Shown here: piece by piece, positions 45,312 to 54,583 of the stretch
Position numbering within the stretch: the stretch's first letter is position 1
How the letters are laid out: every line of letters starts with the position of its first letter
Origin: an uncultured Flavobacteriaceae bacterium
GTDB taxonomy: Bacteria > Bacteroidota > Bacteroidia > Flavobacteriales > Flavobacteriaceae
Assembly (NCBI GenBank): GCA_938029725.1
Contig: CALHGE010000031.1
Location: 1 to 64,000, forward strand
DNA: 64,000 nt
Direction of reading: 5' to 3'
Notes under the pieces: model-generated
Seen by the model: only the letters and a program-made list of their open reading frames with translations
Databases searched by the model: none
What the model was told of the DNA's origin: nothing
Made by a program: the position numbers and the translations under genes

Positions 45312-46481
45312 CTAGTGTAGATTTCCTGCATTGTCAGCAGCATCTGAACCTCCAACAATACCGTCTAATTTTGAAAGAAAGGCATCATGTACTGATTGAG
45401 CAGTAGCAATTTGTCCTTTTTTCTTCTGGTTAGAAGCGAACAAGTAACCTTGTCTAGCAGCTTCTAATCGCTGATTTGGTGTACCATGGTGACCTGGACT
45501 TTCAAATCCGCAATCGCCAATGTTAAAAAAGGAAGCTAGTACATCTTCAACTCTTTTCCAGTTATAGGTGCCGCCACGCTTGTGAGTTAAATAGTAAGCT
45601 GTAAGAAAATCAGCTTCCAACTCTGTCATACGAGTTGATTCAGGAGTATTATTGAATGCTGGTACTGGGTATTCCCAGTTGCCAAAGTTTTGAAATTGAA
45701 TTTGATGGCCCCACTCGTGCGCAAGAATTCCAGACCAAACTACTTTTGCATCCAAGCCTGTTTCAGCTAGCATAGAAACGATGCCATCACCAACAACAAT
45801 AATTCCACCAAAGGTCGCAAATCCGTCAGAAGCATAAAGTGGATTTTCTGGAATTTGATCACTTGTTGTATTAAAATTTTCTGCGATGCCCAAAAGATAA
45901 TCTATAACTTCTGGTGGAGCGCTGGAGTAATTTTCATAGACATAGCGTAGTACATTTAAATCTTCTAATGTTGAAGTATGCTGGCCTCTAACACTAATCA
46001 AATTTGGCATATCCCAAAATTTCTCGAGGCTCCTCACCCTGTTTTTTACATAATGTGTGTACTCGCCATTGGCACCAAAAGTATCTGTATTGATGTTATC
46101 AAACGCAGCAATTTGGTTAATTATGAAATAGTCATCAAGTATTACTCCTATGGCATCTGGGTTGCCATCCCAACTACCTAGGAAGCCGCCAATAAGAGCA
46201 TTATTGTAAAACGATATTACTGAGCGAAATGGCGTATCTCCACACTCGCTTGGTACCACCACGTTGAAATTGTTTTTAAATTCATGTGATGTTTTTCCTG
46301 GAAGATTCCAGCTTAAATTACCCTCAATATTCTGAGGAATCGAATTAATCGATGCCGTTGCCGAAACTGCATTCAAATCTGATTCTGTACCAGATAAGGT
46401 TTCTTCATCACTGCTACAGGAAACAAAAATAAACCCTGCGGTTAAAGCAACTAGGAATTTCTTTTTTGTAATCATTTTCAT
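45312..46481 (-). CDS. Lipoprotein zinc metallopeptidase
   Basis: A signal peptide ends in lipobox FVSC (C22), predicting outer-membrane or periplasmic anchoring. The catalytic motif HEWGH (255-259) is followed about 30 residues later by MTELEADFLTAYY, supplying the third zinc ligand as in neutral zinc metallopeptidases (YpfJ-like). SPGHHGTPNQRLEAARQGY near the end also fits that group. No partner gene is adjacent. The substrate is unknown. Confidence 0.82.
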   Translation of the reverse strand: MKMITKKKFLVALTAGFIFVSCSSDEETLSGTESDLNAVSATASINSIPQNIEGNLSWNLPGKTSHEFKNNFNVVVPSECGDTPFRSVISFYNNALIGGFLGSWDGNPDAIGVILDDYFIINQIAAFDNINTDTFGANGEYTHYVKNRVRSLEKFWDMPNLISVRGQHTSTLEDLNVLRYVYENYSSAPPEVIDYLLGIAENFNTTSDQIPENPLYASDGFATFGGIIVVGDGIVSMLAETGLDAKVVWSGILAHEWGHQIQFQNFGNWEYPVPAFNNTPESTRMTELEADFLTAYYLTHKRGGTYNWKRVEDVLASFFNIGDCGFESPGHHGTPNQRLEAARQGYLFASNQKKKGQIATAQSVHDAFLSKLDGIVGGSDAADNAGNLH

Positions 46482-46630
46482 ATTAATTTTAGGTTTAAAT
46501 ATTTCATGGAAATTAAGAAAAAAATGTTAAAAAAATAACTTTCATGCACCTTTGAGTTTTAAAAATACTTCTATTAGATAGTTTTTATACTCTTCTTTTA
46601 AATGATATCTTTCCTGAAAATATAAACAAC

Positions 46631-49024
46631 TTGAACAAAATAAAGAAACTTGGCCTTGCATTAATGGCCTTTGTAGCACTTATAGCTATTTCCGTCGCCA
46701 TTTTTGCCTACACCTTAAAACCTGATTACGATGGAGAAAAAGCATTAGCTAATCTTTCTGAAAATGTTGATGTCTATTATGACGCTTATGGTATTCCTCA
46801 TATTTATGGTACTTCAGAAAAAGATGCTTTCCGTGCGTTAGGATATGTGCATGCACAAGATCGATTATGGCAAATGGAATTGCTTCGGCGAATTGGTAGT
46901 GGTGGCTTGTCTGAAGTTTTTGGAAAGGATATGTTGCAAACCGATAAGTTCTTTTTATCCTTAGGAATTGATGAAAACTCTGAAGAAACTGTTTCGCAAC
47001 TTGACTTGAATAGCAAGGAAATACAACTTTCACAGGCTTATTTAGATGGTATTAATCAATTCATAGCCGATGGTCCAAAACCGGTCGAATTCTATTTAAC
47101 CGGTATAGAAAGAAAACCTTTTGTATTAAAAGATATCTACAATACTATGGGCTATATGGCATTCAGTTTTGCAATGGCGCATAAAACGGATCCTTTTCTT
47201 ACGAACCTCAAAAATAAACTGGGCCCTGAATATCTAATGGATTTAGAAATAGATGTGGACCCGAATACTACCTGGATTAAGAATTACAAAGCGCAATCTA
47301 AAGATTCGATACAAAATACGATTACTGCAATGCTAACGGATGCCCTGGGTGAAATTTCTATTCCATTATTTGAAGGAAGTAATAGCTGGGTCATAGCCCC
47401 TAAAAAAACAAAGCATGCTAAGGTCATTCTTGCCAATGACCCACATATTGGCTTTTCGCAGCCATCTGTTTGGTATGAAGCTCATGTGAGTACGCCTAAT
47501 TATGAGCGATACGGATATCATATTGCAGGGTTACCATTCCCTTTACTGGCGCATAACAGAGTGAATGCCTATGGTATTACCATGTTTGAAAATGATGATG
47601 TTGATTTTTATTATGAAGAGGAAAACACTTTAAACAAAGACCAATATAAAGGCAAAGATGGTTGGGTAGATTTTGAAAAGGTTTCAAAAGTGATAAAAGT
47701 GAAAGATACGGCAGATTATAAATTCACTTTTAAAAGAACCGATCATGGTCCCGTTTTAAACCAAATAGCAGATCAAATTACTGGCGAACGCCCCATTAGC
47801 ATGTCTTGGTCGTATACGAAAGGCGAAAACCATGCGATGCGTGCTATTTATGGAATTAGTTATGCAAATGACATTCAAGAATTTGACAGTGCACTAGCTG
47901 ATATTCATGCGCCAGGATTAAATATTATGTATGGTGATGCGGCAGGAAATATTGCTTGGTGGGCAACCGCGAAATTGTATCAAATACCAGATAGTGTGCA
48001 TACAAAGTTCGTCTTTGAACCTGATGCAGGCTTAGATGAGAATAAAACCTATCTTCCTTTTTCTGAAAACCCACATGCTATAAATCCACCTTGGAATTAC
48101 GTGTATTCTGCAAACAATCAACCTGACTCTATTGCCGGAATGAAATACCCAGGGTATTATTTGCCTGAAAATAGAGCCAAACGTATCGTACAACTTTTAG
48201 AACCTAAAAATGATTGGGATAGAAAATCGGTTGGTAAAATGATAACAGATGTCACTTCTTCAGTTAACCCTTCTATAGTAACCAATTTCGGAAAGGAAAT
48301 AGAAGTAACAGACCTAGCGGAAGACGAAATAAAGCTTTTAGACCAACTTAGGGTATGGAAAGGAGACTACCCCTTAGAAAGTATTGCAGCAACTGTTTTT
48401 CACCGTTGGGAATACTTCTTTCTGAAAAATACATTTGAAGATGAGCTAGGAGTCGATTTGTTTGCGCAATTTATGGCCACCCATTTGCATAAGAGAGTTA
48501 TCGCTCCTATGGCAGCTAATTCGGAATCAATTTGGTGGGATAACGTGAACACCAAAGATGTTTTTGAAACACAGTCTGAAATCATACAGAAATCGTTTAA
48601 AGATGCTGTTGCAGACCTTAGAAATAGTTTAGGAGAAGACAGCAATACTTGGCAGTGGAGCCGCGTGCATACCATAGAACACGCTCACCCCATTGGTCAG
48701 GTGGCAGCTCTTCGTTCGTTTTTCAACGTTGGCCCATTTCCAGTAAACGGAACTCGGGAGGTCATCAATAATATGGCTTTTGGTTATGGTGACACTGGTG
48801 ATTACAAAGTAAGCTCTGGGCCATCAACAAGGCGCGTTATTGATTTTTCTGATATTGAAAATAGTATGAGTATTTTGCCAACTGGGCAATCGGGTAATCC
48901 GTTTAGTGCGCACTATAAAGACCAAGCAGAAATGTTCATAAATGGAGAATTTCGCAAGATGATGATTAATAGAGAGGAAATCATCGAAAAAGCTGCTACC
49001 AAGTTAGTTTTGACCCCTCAGTAG
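46631..49024 (+). CDS. Penicillin acylase family N-terminal nucleophile hydrolase
   Basis: The 797-residue precursor has one N-terminal membrane segment or signal (about 8-28), then DAYGIPHIYGTSEKDAFRALGY and HAQDRLWQMELLRR of the alpha subunit. The autocleavage site is FEGSNSWVIAP, where S250 would become the N-terminal nucleophile. NDPHIGFSQP follows. Family members hydrolyse amide bonds of penicillins, acyl-homoserine lactones or other N-acyl compounds, so the substrate is unknown. The start is TTG. The gene is probably a single transcription unit, with a hairpin after it. Confidence 0.9.
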   Translation: MNKIKKLGLALMAFVALIAISVAIFAYTLKPDYDGEKALANLSENVDVYYDAYGIPHIYGTSEKDAFRALGYVHAQDRLWQMELLRRIGSGGLSEVFGKDMLQTDKFFLSLGIDENSEETVSQLDLNSKEIQLSQAYLDGINQFIADGPKPVEFYLTGIERKPFVLKDIYNTMGYMAFSFAMAHKTDPFLTNLKNKLGPEYLMDLEIDVDPNTTWIKNYKAQSKDSIQNTITAMLTDALGEISIPLFEGSNSWVIAPKKTKHAKVILANDPHIGFSQPSVWYEAHVSTPNYERYGYHIAGLPFPLLAHNRVNAYGITMFENDDVDFYYEEENTLNKDQYKGKDGWVDFEKVSKVIKVKDTADYKFTFKRTDHGPVLNQIADQITGERPISMSWSYTKGENHAMRAIYGISYANDIQEFDSALADIHAPGLNIMYGDAAGNIAWWATAKLYQIPDSVHTKFVFEPDAGLDENKTYLPFSENPHAINPPWNYVYSANNQPDSIAGMKYPGYYLPENRAKRIVQLLEPKNDWDRKSVGKMITDVTSSVNPSIVTNFGKEIEVTDLAEDEIKLLDQLRVWKGDYPLESIAATVFHRWEYFFLKNTFEDELGVDLFAQFMATHLHKRVIAPMAANSESIWWDNVNTKDVFETQSEIIQKSFKDAVADLRNSLGEDSNTWQWSRVHTIEHAHPIGQVAALRSFFNVGPFPVNGTREVINNMAFGYGDTGDYKVSSGPSTRRVIDFSDIENSMSILPTGQSGNPFSAHYKDQAEMFINGEFRKMMINREEIIEKAATKLVLTPQ

Positions 49025-49030
49025 CCTAAA

Positions 49031-49134
49031 CTACTGGTTCATAACATGCTAGTTTAAATAAGTGCTTTTTTTATCCTACACTTGTGGGGTGTAATCCAGT
49101 AGAAATCCTTTCAAATGAAGGCTTTTTCTATTTT
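49031..49134 (+). terminator. Structured 3' region with weak terminator after the acylase gene
   Basis: CTACTGG (49031-49037) mirrors CCAGTAG (49096-49102) and encloses a TACAC/GTGTA hairpin. Just after it, CCTTTCA and TGAAGG form a short stem followed by TTTTTCTATTTTTT. The second hairpin is the likely terminator and the first may be a structured RNA element. Confidence 0.45.
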
Positions 49135-49249
49135 TTGCTAATTATTTTCTTATATTAGAAAGTCAAATTCATTGAACCGACTCTTGTTTATTTGCAGCTC
49201 AAATCAAAAGTATTTGACACAGATACCATCGCGTAAATCTATTGATTAA

Positions 49250-52027
49250 ATGAAAAATACCTGCCTTGCGCTTTTATTCGTTTTCACTTCTATTTCGGTA
49301 AGTGCTCAAAACGATACGATACCCATTTCTATAAATTTTACCGAAGCTAAGATTGGTGAGGTATTGCAGCGCATAGAGGCGCATAGCTCCTATCAATTTT
49401 ATTATGTAGATGAATGGTTGGGTAACCAAAGAGTTTCTGGTTCATACCAAGATGCCGCTATCACTGAGATTTTGGAAGATCTGTTTGCGAATACAATCCT
49501 CAATTTCTATATACTTGACGGCAAAAAGGTATTATTGACACAGAATAATATTATTTACGATCAGCTTCCTAAAGGTTTTTTTCAAAGATCGAATCAGCAA
49601 GACAGTCAATTAATTGAGGCCGGTGATGACCGTGAATCTTTAAACCCTGTATTTGTTGCCGACGAAAGACTTCCAAAGCAGCGCGAGGTTGAAACGCTTC
49701 GCATTGGGAAAGAAACCTTAATTGGACAAAAACAAGAATATACGCTTTCAGGCTATGTGAAAAATGCGAAAACAGGAAAACCAATTCCTGATTTATCTTT
49801 GGTAATCAGAAATCGAAAAATAGGTGCGGTAACTGATGACAATGGTTTTTATGAAATCACTTTACCCGCAGGTGAAAACCTTTTTGAAACCAAAGCCTTA
49901 GGCATAGAATCACAGCAAAAAAGAGTTCTTATTTATAATGATGGGCAGCTAGATTTTAATCTGAATGAAAGTATAGAACAACTAGATGAAGTAGTAGTAG
50001 AAGCAGATAAAACGAAGAATGTGGAAGAAGAGATTACGGGTTCCACTACAATAGAGTCGGAAGAAACTAAAGATATACCGATGGTATTAGGTGAGCGCAA
50101 TATTTTGTCAGTGGCAACCACGCTACCAGGTATCACCAATGCAGGAGAAGGAGCTTCTGGACTAAACGTCAGAGGTGGTAAAACAGATCAGAACTTGATT
50201 CTTTTAGATGACGGGGTGGTTTATAATCCGACGCATTTCTTTGGAATTTTTCAAGCATTAAACCCCTTTGTTACTAAAGGAGTAGATATCTATAAAGGGA
50301 ATGTTCCGGCAGAGTTTGGAGGTCGTTTGTCTTCCGTTTTTGATATTACGACCATTGATGGCAATGTAGATACCTTTTCTGGTGAAGCTTCGCTAGGCCC
50401 CGTTACAGCGAACCTTATGCTTGAAATACCTTTGGTAAAAGAAAAATCTTCTTTGGTTTTAGGAGGTAGGGGTGCCTATTCTGATTGGATACTTCAGTCC
50501 TTAGATGAAGCATCGCTAAAGAACAGTTCGGCTTCCTTCTATGATGTGGTTGCCAACTACACGCACAAGATTAATGAAAATAATCAGATTAAGGCAACGG
50601 GTTACTATAGTAAGGATGCCTTTAGTATTACCTCAGATTCTTTGTATGGTTATAGTAATCGTTTATTCACTTTTGCTTGGAAACATAAATTTAATGAAAG
50701 AAATAATGGAAGTCTAATTCTTACCAATAGTGAATATGTTTTTGGTATTGATTTCGATGGACAAGCAAATAATGATTTTAATTTAGGCTATAGTATTGGT
50801 GAAACGGAAGCGAAACTAAAGTTCAAATTTCTTTTAAATGAGACCAATACGCTTGATTATGGAATTTCAAGTAAACTGTACAGCGTAAAACCAGGGTTTA
50901 TAGAACCCAGAGGTGCGGAATCGATCATACGACCTTTTGCAATCGCAGAAGATCGTGCTTTGGAAAGCGCAATTTTTATTGGAGATAATATAAGAATAGG
51001 AGATAAGATTGGTATAGAAGCTGGTATTCGATATTCGTTGTATGCGGCTTTAGGTGAATCTACACAAAGGGTATATGCCCCTAATCAGCCCAGAAATCAA
51101 GCGACTTTAATTGATAGTGTTGCCTATAAAAAAAATGAGGTTATAGAAACTTATGGGGGGCCGGAGTTCAGAATTTCTGGTCGCTATTCTTTCTCTGATA
51201 ATTTTTCTGTAAAGGCAGGGTTCAACAGCATGTACCAATACATTCATACGCTTTCAAATACCACCACTGTTTCTCCGATAGATACTTGGAAATTGTCAGA
51301 TTCGAATATCAGACCACAACGTTCAAATCAAGTAAGCCTCGGCTTCTTTAAGAATTTTGAAGATGAAAGTTACGAGCTTAGTCTGGAGGGTTACTATAAA
51401 ACTTCTGAAGATATTCTAGATTTTAAAACAGGAGCGCAGCTGCTTTTAAATGATGCTATAGAAAGTGAAGTTTTGCAAGGTGAAGGGCAGGCCTATGGAG
51501 TAGAATTACTAGTGCGTAAAAATTCTGGAAGATTAAAAGGGTGGTTGGGGTATACCTATTCACGTTCTCTTATCAAATTTGCCAGTGATTTTGCTGAAGA
51601 ACGCATCAACGGTGGTAAGTTCTTTCCATCAAATTATGACAAACCGCATGATGTAAGTTTAGTCGCTAATTGGAAGTTTACTACGCGCTACAGTGCATCA
51701 ATGAACTTTTCATATCAGACAGGTCGACCGGTAACCTATCCGATAGGGCAATATAATTTCAATAATTCCGAGTATGTTTTCTATAGCAATAGAAACGAAT
51801 TTAGAATTCCTGACTATTACCGCTTAGATTTAGGAATCAATATAGAGGGCAATCATAAAATCAAAAAATTCGCCCATAGTTTTTGGAATATCTCTGTGTA
51901 TAATGTCTTAGGGAGAGCAAATCCGTATTCGGTATTTTTTGTTTCAGAAGATGGTGGGGTAAAAGCATTTAAGAGCTCGATTTTTTCTATTCCGATTCCT
52001 TCAATTACCTATAATTTTAAATTTTAA
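49250..52027 (+). CDS. TonB-dependent receptor with STN and carboxypeptidase-like regulatory domains
   Basis: The 925-residue protein begins with a signal peptide (to about 20), an STN domain (about 25-85) and an ill-conserved linker. A CarboxypepD_reg-like beta domain follows (about 163-245: YTLSGYVKNAKTGKPIPD). The plug (about 270-370) has LNVRGGKTDQNLILLDDG and VPAEFGGRLSSVFDI, and the rest is a beta-barrel ending in a phenylalanine. It takes up a substrate through the outer membrane with TonB energy. The STN domain allows a signalling role, but no sigma/anti-sigma pair is adjacent. Two DUF4249 lipoproteins follow in the operon. Confidence 0.93.
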   Translation: MKNTCLALLFVFTSISVSAQNDTIPISINFTEAKIGEVLQRIEAHSSYQFYYVDEWLGNQRVSGSYQDAAITEILEDLFANTILNFYILDGKKVLLTQNNIIYDQLPKGFFQRSNQQDSQLIEAGDDRESLNPVFVADERLPKQREVETLRIGKETLIGQKQEYTLSGYVKNAKTGKPIPDLSLVIRNRKIGAVTDDNGFYEITLPAGENLFETKALGIESQQKRVLIYNDGQLDFNLNESIEQLDEVVVEADKTKNVEEEITGSTTIESEETKDIPMVLGERNILSVATTLPGITNAGEGASGLNVRGGKTDQNLILLDDGVVYNPTHFFGIFQALNPFVTKGVDIYKGNVPAEFGGRLSSVFDITTIDGNVDTFSGEASLGPVTANLMLEIPLVKEKSSLVLGGRGAYSDWILQSLDEASLKNSSASFYDVVANYTHKINENNQIKATGYYSKDAFSITSDSLYGYSNRLFTFAWKHKFNERNNGSLILTNSEYVFGIDFDGQANNDFNLGYSIGETEAKLKFKFLLNETNTLDYGISSKLYSVKPGFIEPRGAESIIRPFAIAEDRALESAIFIGDNIRIGDKIGIEAGIRYSLYAALGESTQRVYAPNQPRNQATLIDSVAYKKNEVIETYGGPEFRISGRYSFSDNFSVKAGFNSMYQYIHTLSNTTTVSPIDTWKLSDSNIRPQRSNQVSLGFFKNFEDESYELSLEGYYKTSEDILDFKTGAQLLLNDAIESEVLQGEGQAYGVELLVRKNSGRLKGWLGYTYSRSLIKFASDFAEERINGGKFFPSNYDKPHDVSLVANWKFTTRYSASMNFSYQTGRPVTYPIGQYNFNNSEYVFYSNRNEFRIPDYYRLDLGINIEGNHKIKKFAHSFWNISVYNVLGRANPYSVFFVSEDGGVKAFKSSIFSIPIPSITYNFKF

Positions 52028-52045
52028 AGAGTTGTTCAGCATTAA

Positions 52046-53308
52046 ATGAACTTATATAAATTATATATCATAGTTACCTCAATAGTACTTCTACTAGTGG
52101 TAGATTCTTGTGTTGAACCTTTTCAGGTAGAGACACAAGGTTTTGCAGGAGTGTTAGTGGTAGATGCTCGAATAACCAATGAAGAAAAACAGCATGAGGT
52201 TTTGCTTTCAAGGGCTAGGCCTTTTGAGCAAGATAGTATCACACCTGAGCGGAGTGCTCAAGTTTCTATTGTAAACAATAGCGGGACTATTTATGAGTTC
52301 GAAGAGTCCAGACCGGGCAGCTATATTTCAACTATAGTTTTTGGAGGAGAATCAGGTCAAGAGTATCAACTTTTAGTTACTACATCTGATGGGCAGTCAT
52401 ACGCTTCAACTTCTGAAACAATGCCTGAAAATATCGCAATTTCAGATTTGACTTTCAAACGTGAAACTAATGATTTAGGAGAAGATGGCCTTAGTGTTGT
52501 TTTAGATAACAGCAGTTTTGAAAATCAACCTAGATATTTCAGATACGATTATGAAGAAAATTATAAAATAGTGGCACCCAATTGGGATCCTTTTGAGTTT
52601 GTCATTATCGATAGTGTGGCTTGTACAGATGGAGATGCTTTTGAGGTAGGTATTAAAGCTAAAAAACCACTACAAGGTCTTGTTTGTTACGGTCAAAAGT
52701 CTTCTACCGATATTATTTTGGCTTCTACCGCGAACTTAGAAGGAAATACCCTGTCTGACTTTGTGGTTCGCTTTGTGAAACGCGAAAATTATATACTAAG
52801 GCATCGGTACAGCATTTTGGTGAATCAGTACACCCAATCAGTTGATGCACATTCTTATTATCAGAGTTTACTAGCTTTTAGTGTATCAGAGAGTGTTTTC
52901 TCTGAAACGCAGCCTGGTTTTCTGCTTGGCAATATAGAGTCGGTAACGAATAGCCAGCAGCCTGTAATTGGCTATTTTGAGACAGCTACCATAAGTTCGA
53001 AGCGTATTTACTTTAATTATGAAGACCTTTTTCCGGAGGCAGAATTACCAGAGTACCCATTTAATTGCGCTACTCTTGGAAACCCTAGGTTAATTCCAAG
53101 AGGATATCATTGTTCAAATGGTTCAAGCGGTGTTTGTGATGGTAATTGTGAATCTCCATTGATCGGTCAAATACAAGCAAATTTGATAGTATTTGCTGCT
53201 GAGAAAGACCCGATTGATTTTGGGAGTCCGTATTTAACGCTACCGCGAGGCTGCGGCGACTGTACAGCACTCGGTAGTGAGATAAAACCTGATTTTTGGA
53301 TAGATTAA
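52046..53308 (+). CDS. DUF4249-family lipoprotein (copy 1)
   Basis: A signal peptide ends in VDSC (C22), followed by VEPFQVETQGFAGVLVVDA, the DUF4249 opening. The protein is beta-rich and ends CGDCTALGS...PDFWID, a C-terminal motif shared with the next gene. DUF4249 proteins are encoded beside TonB-dependent receptors in Bacteroidetes and probably act with them at the outer membrane, but the biochemical role is unknown. The gene lies 18 bp after the receptor. Confidence 0.88.
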   Translation: MNLYKLYIIVTSIVLLLVVDSCVEPFQVETQGFAGVLVVDARITNEEKQHEVLLSRARPFEQDSITPERSAQVSIVNNSGTIYEFEESRPGSYISTIVFGGESGQEYQLLVTTSDGQSYASTSETMPENIAISDLTFKRETNDLGEDGLSVVLDNSSFENQPRYFRYDYEENYKIVAPNWDPFEFVIIDSVACTDGDAFEVGIKAKKPLQGLVCYGQKSSTDIILASTANLEGNTLSDFVVRFVKRENYILRHRYSILVNQYTQSVDAHSYYQSLLAFSVSESVFSETQPGFLLGNIESVTNSQQPVIGYFETATISSKRIYFNYEDLFPEAELPEYPFNCATLGNPRLIPRGYHCSNGSSGVCDGNCESPLIGQIQANLIVFAAEKDPIDFGSPYLTLPRGCGDCTALGSEIKPDFWID

Positions 53309-53313
53309 TAAAT

Positions 53314-54570
53314 ATGAAAAAATATTTAGTTCTAGTATATAGTTGTTATTTAGTTTTAAGCTGTGTCGAACCCTTCGAGTTTGAAACAGAGACCTTTGAA
53401 GACGCTTTGGTAATAGAGGCCACTTTGACCAATGAAATGAAACGCCAGCAGATTATGCTATCTAGAGCAGTACGCTTTGAAGATTCTATAAAGGCTCCAG
53501 AGCGTAACGCCCAAGTAAGCATTCTTGATGAAGGGCAAAACGTTTATGAATTTGAAGAAAGTGAGCCCGGTACGTATACATCAAGTTTAGAATTTGCTGC
53601 CCAAAAAAGGATGCAGTATACGTTGATAGTTCATACTAGTGATGGAACGATATATAATTCAGATCCAGAAAGTTTCGAATCAGAATCTCAAATTGAAGAA
53701 GTATATGCCAATAGAGAAGCTAATGAAAAAGGCGAAGATGGCATCTTCATTTTTACAGATAGTTTTGATAGTTCAAGCGAATCGAAATATTTTCGATATG
53801 AGTTCGAAGAAACCTACAAGATTATAGCACCTAATTGGTCGCCTTTAGGTTTTGACTTGACGAATTATGAACCCTGTAATCCTGATTTTAGTTCTACCCA
53901 AATTTTATATGATTTAGCGATAGTTAGCAGAGAACAAGAGGAGCAAACATGTTATAATACCATATATTCAAAGCAAATCACACAGGCCAGTACGGCTGGT
54001 CTTTTAGATGCAAGAATTGAACGTTTTCCCGTTCGCTTTATTCCAAGTTCTGATTTTATCCTTACCCATCGCTACAGTATTCTGGTAAAACAGTATGTAC
54101 AGTCTACGAATGCTTTTTCATATTATCAAAGTTTAAATAATTTTTCGTCTTCGACCAGTGTTTTTTCAGAAATTCAACCAGGCTTTTTGCAAGGAAACAT
54201 TAGTGTTGAGAATAACACTGATAAAAAGGTACTGGGCTATTTTGAGGTAGCCTCCGTTTCTTCAAAACGAATATTTTTAGCTTACCGTGATTTTTATCCT
54301 GATGCGCCATTTCCGCTTTATATTAAAAAATGCATTCCCTTTTCAACACCATTAGAACATATTTCTTATTGTTTTAATGGCCAGAGTGCCGGAAACCCTT
54401 GCCCTGAATCTTTGATCGAGCGTATGGCTAGAAATAGCATCACCTATGTCTCAGAAAATGACGGAAGTGTAGGCCTTACGTGTCCCGGTGATTATGTAGT
54501 TGTTGATCGTGAATGTGGTGATTGTACGGCGCTAGGTAGTAATATAGTACCTGATTTTTGGGTCGAATAA
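53314..54570 (+). CDS. DUF4249-family lipoprotein (copy 2)
   Basis: This is a tandem paralogue of the preceding gene: VEPFEFETETFEDALVIEA after lipobox VLSC (C17), and CGDCTALGS...PDFWVE at the end. The ATG at 53314 is chosen because it gives a normal signal peptide 5 bp after the previous stop. A TTG at 53296 would overlap the previous gene and add six residues. Tandem copies may bind different ligands or form a complex with the receptor. Confidence 0.88.
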   Translation: MKKYLVLVYSCYLVLSCVEPFEFETETFEDALVIEATLTNEMKRQQIMLSRAVRFEDSIKAPERNAQVSILDEGQNVYEFEESEPGTYTSSLEFAAQKRMQYTLIVHTSDGTIYNSDPESFESESQIEEVYANREANEKGEDGIFIFTDSFDSSSESKYFRYEFEETYKIIAPNWSPLGFDLTNYEPCNPDFSSTQILYDLAIVSREQEEQTCYNTIYSKQITQASTAGLLDARIERFPVRFIPSSDFILTHRYSILVKQYVQSTNAFSYYQSLNNFSSSTSVFSEIQPGFLQGNISVENNTDKKVLGYFEVASVSSKRIFLAYRDFYPDAPFPLYIKKCIPFSTPLEHISYCFNGQSAGNPCPESLIERMARNSITYVSENDGSVGLTCPGDYVVVDRECGDCTALGSNIVPDFWVE

Positions 54571-54583
54571 AAATATAGATAAC

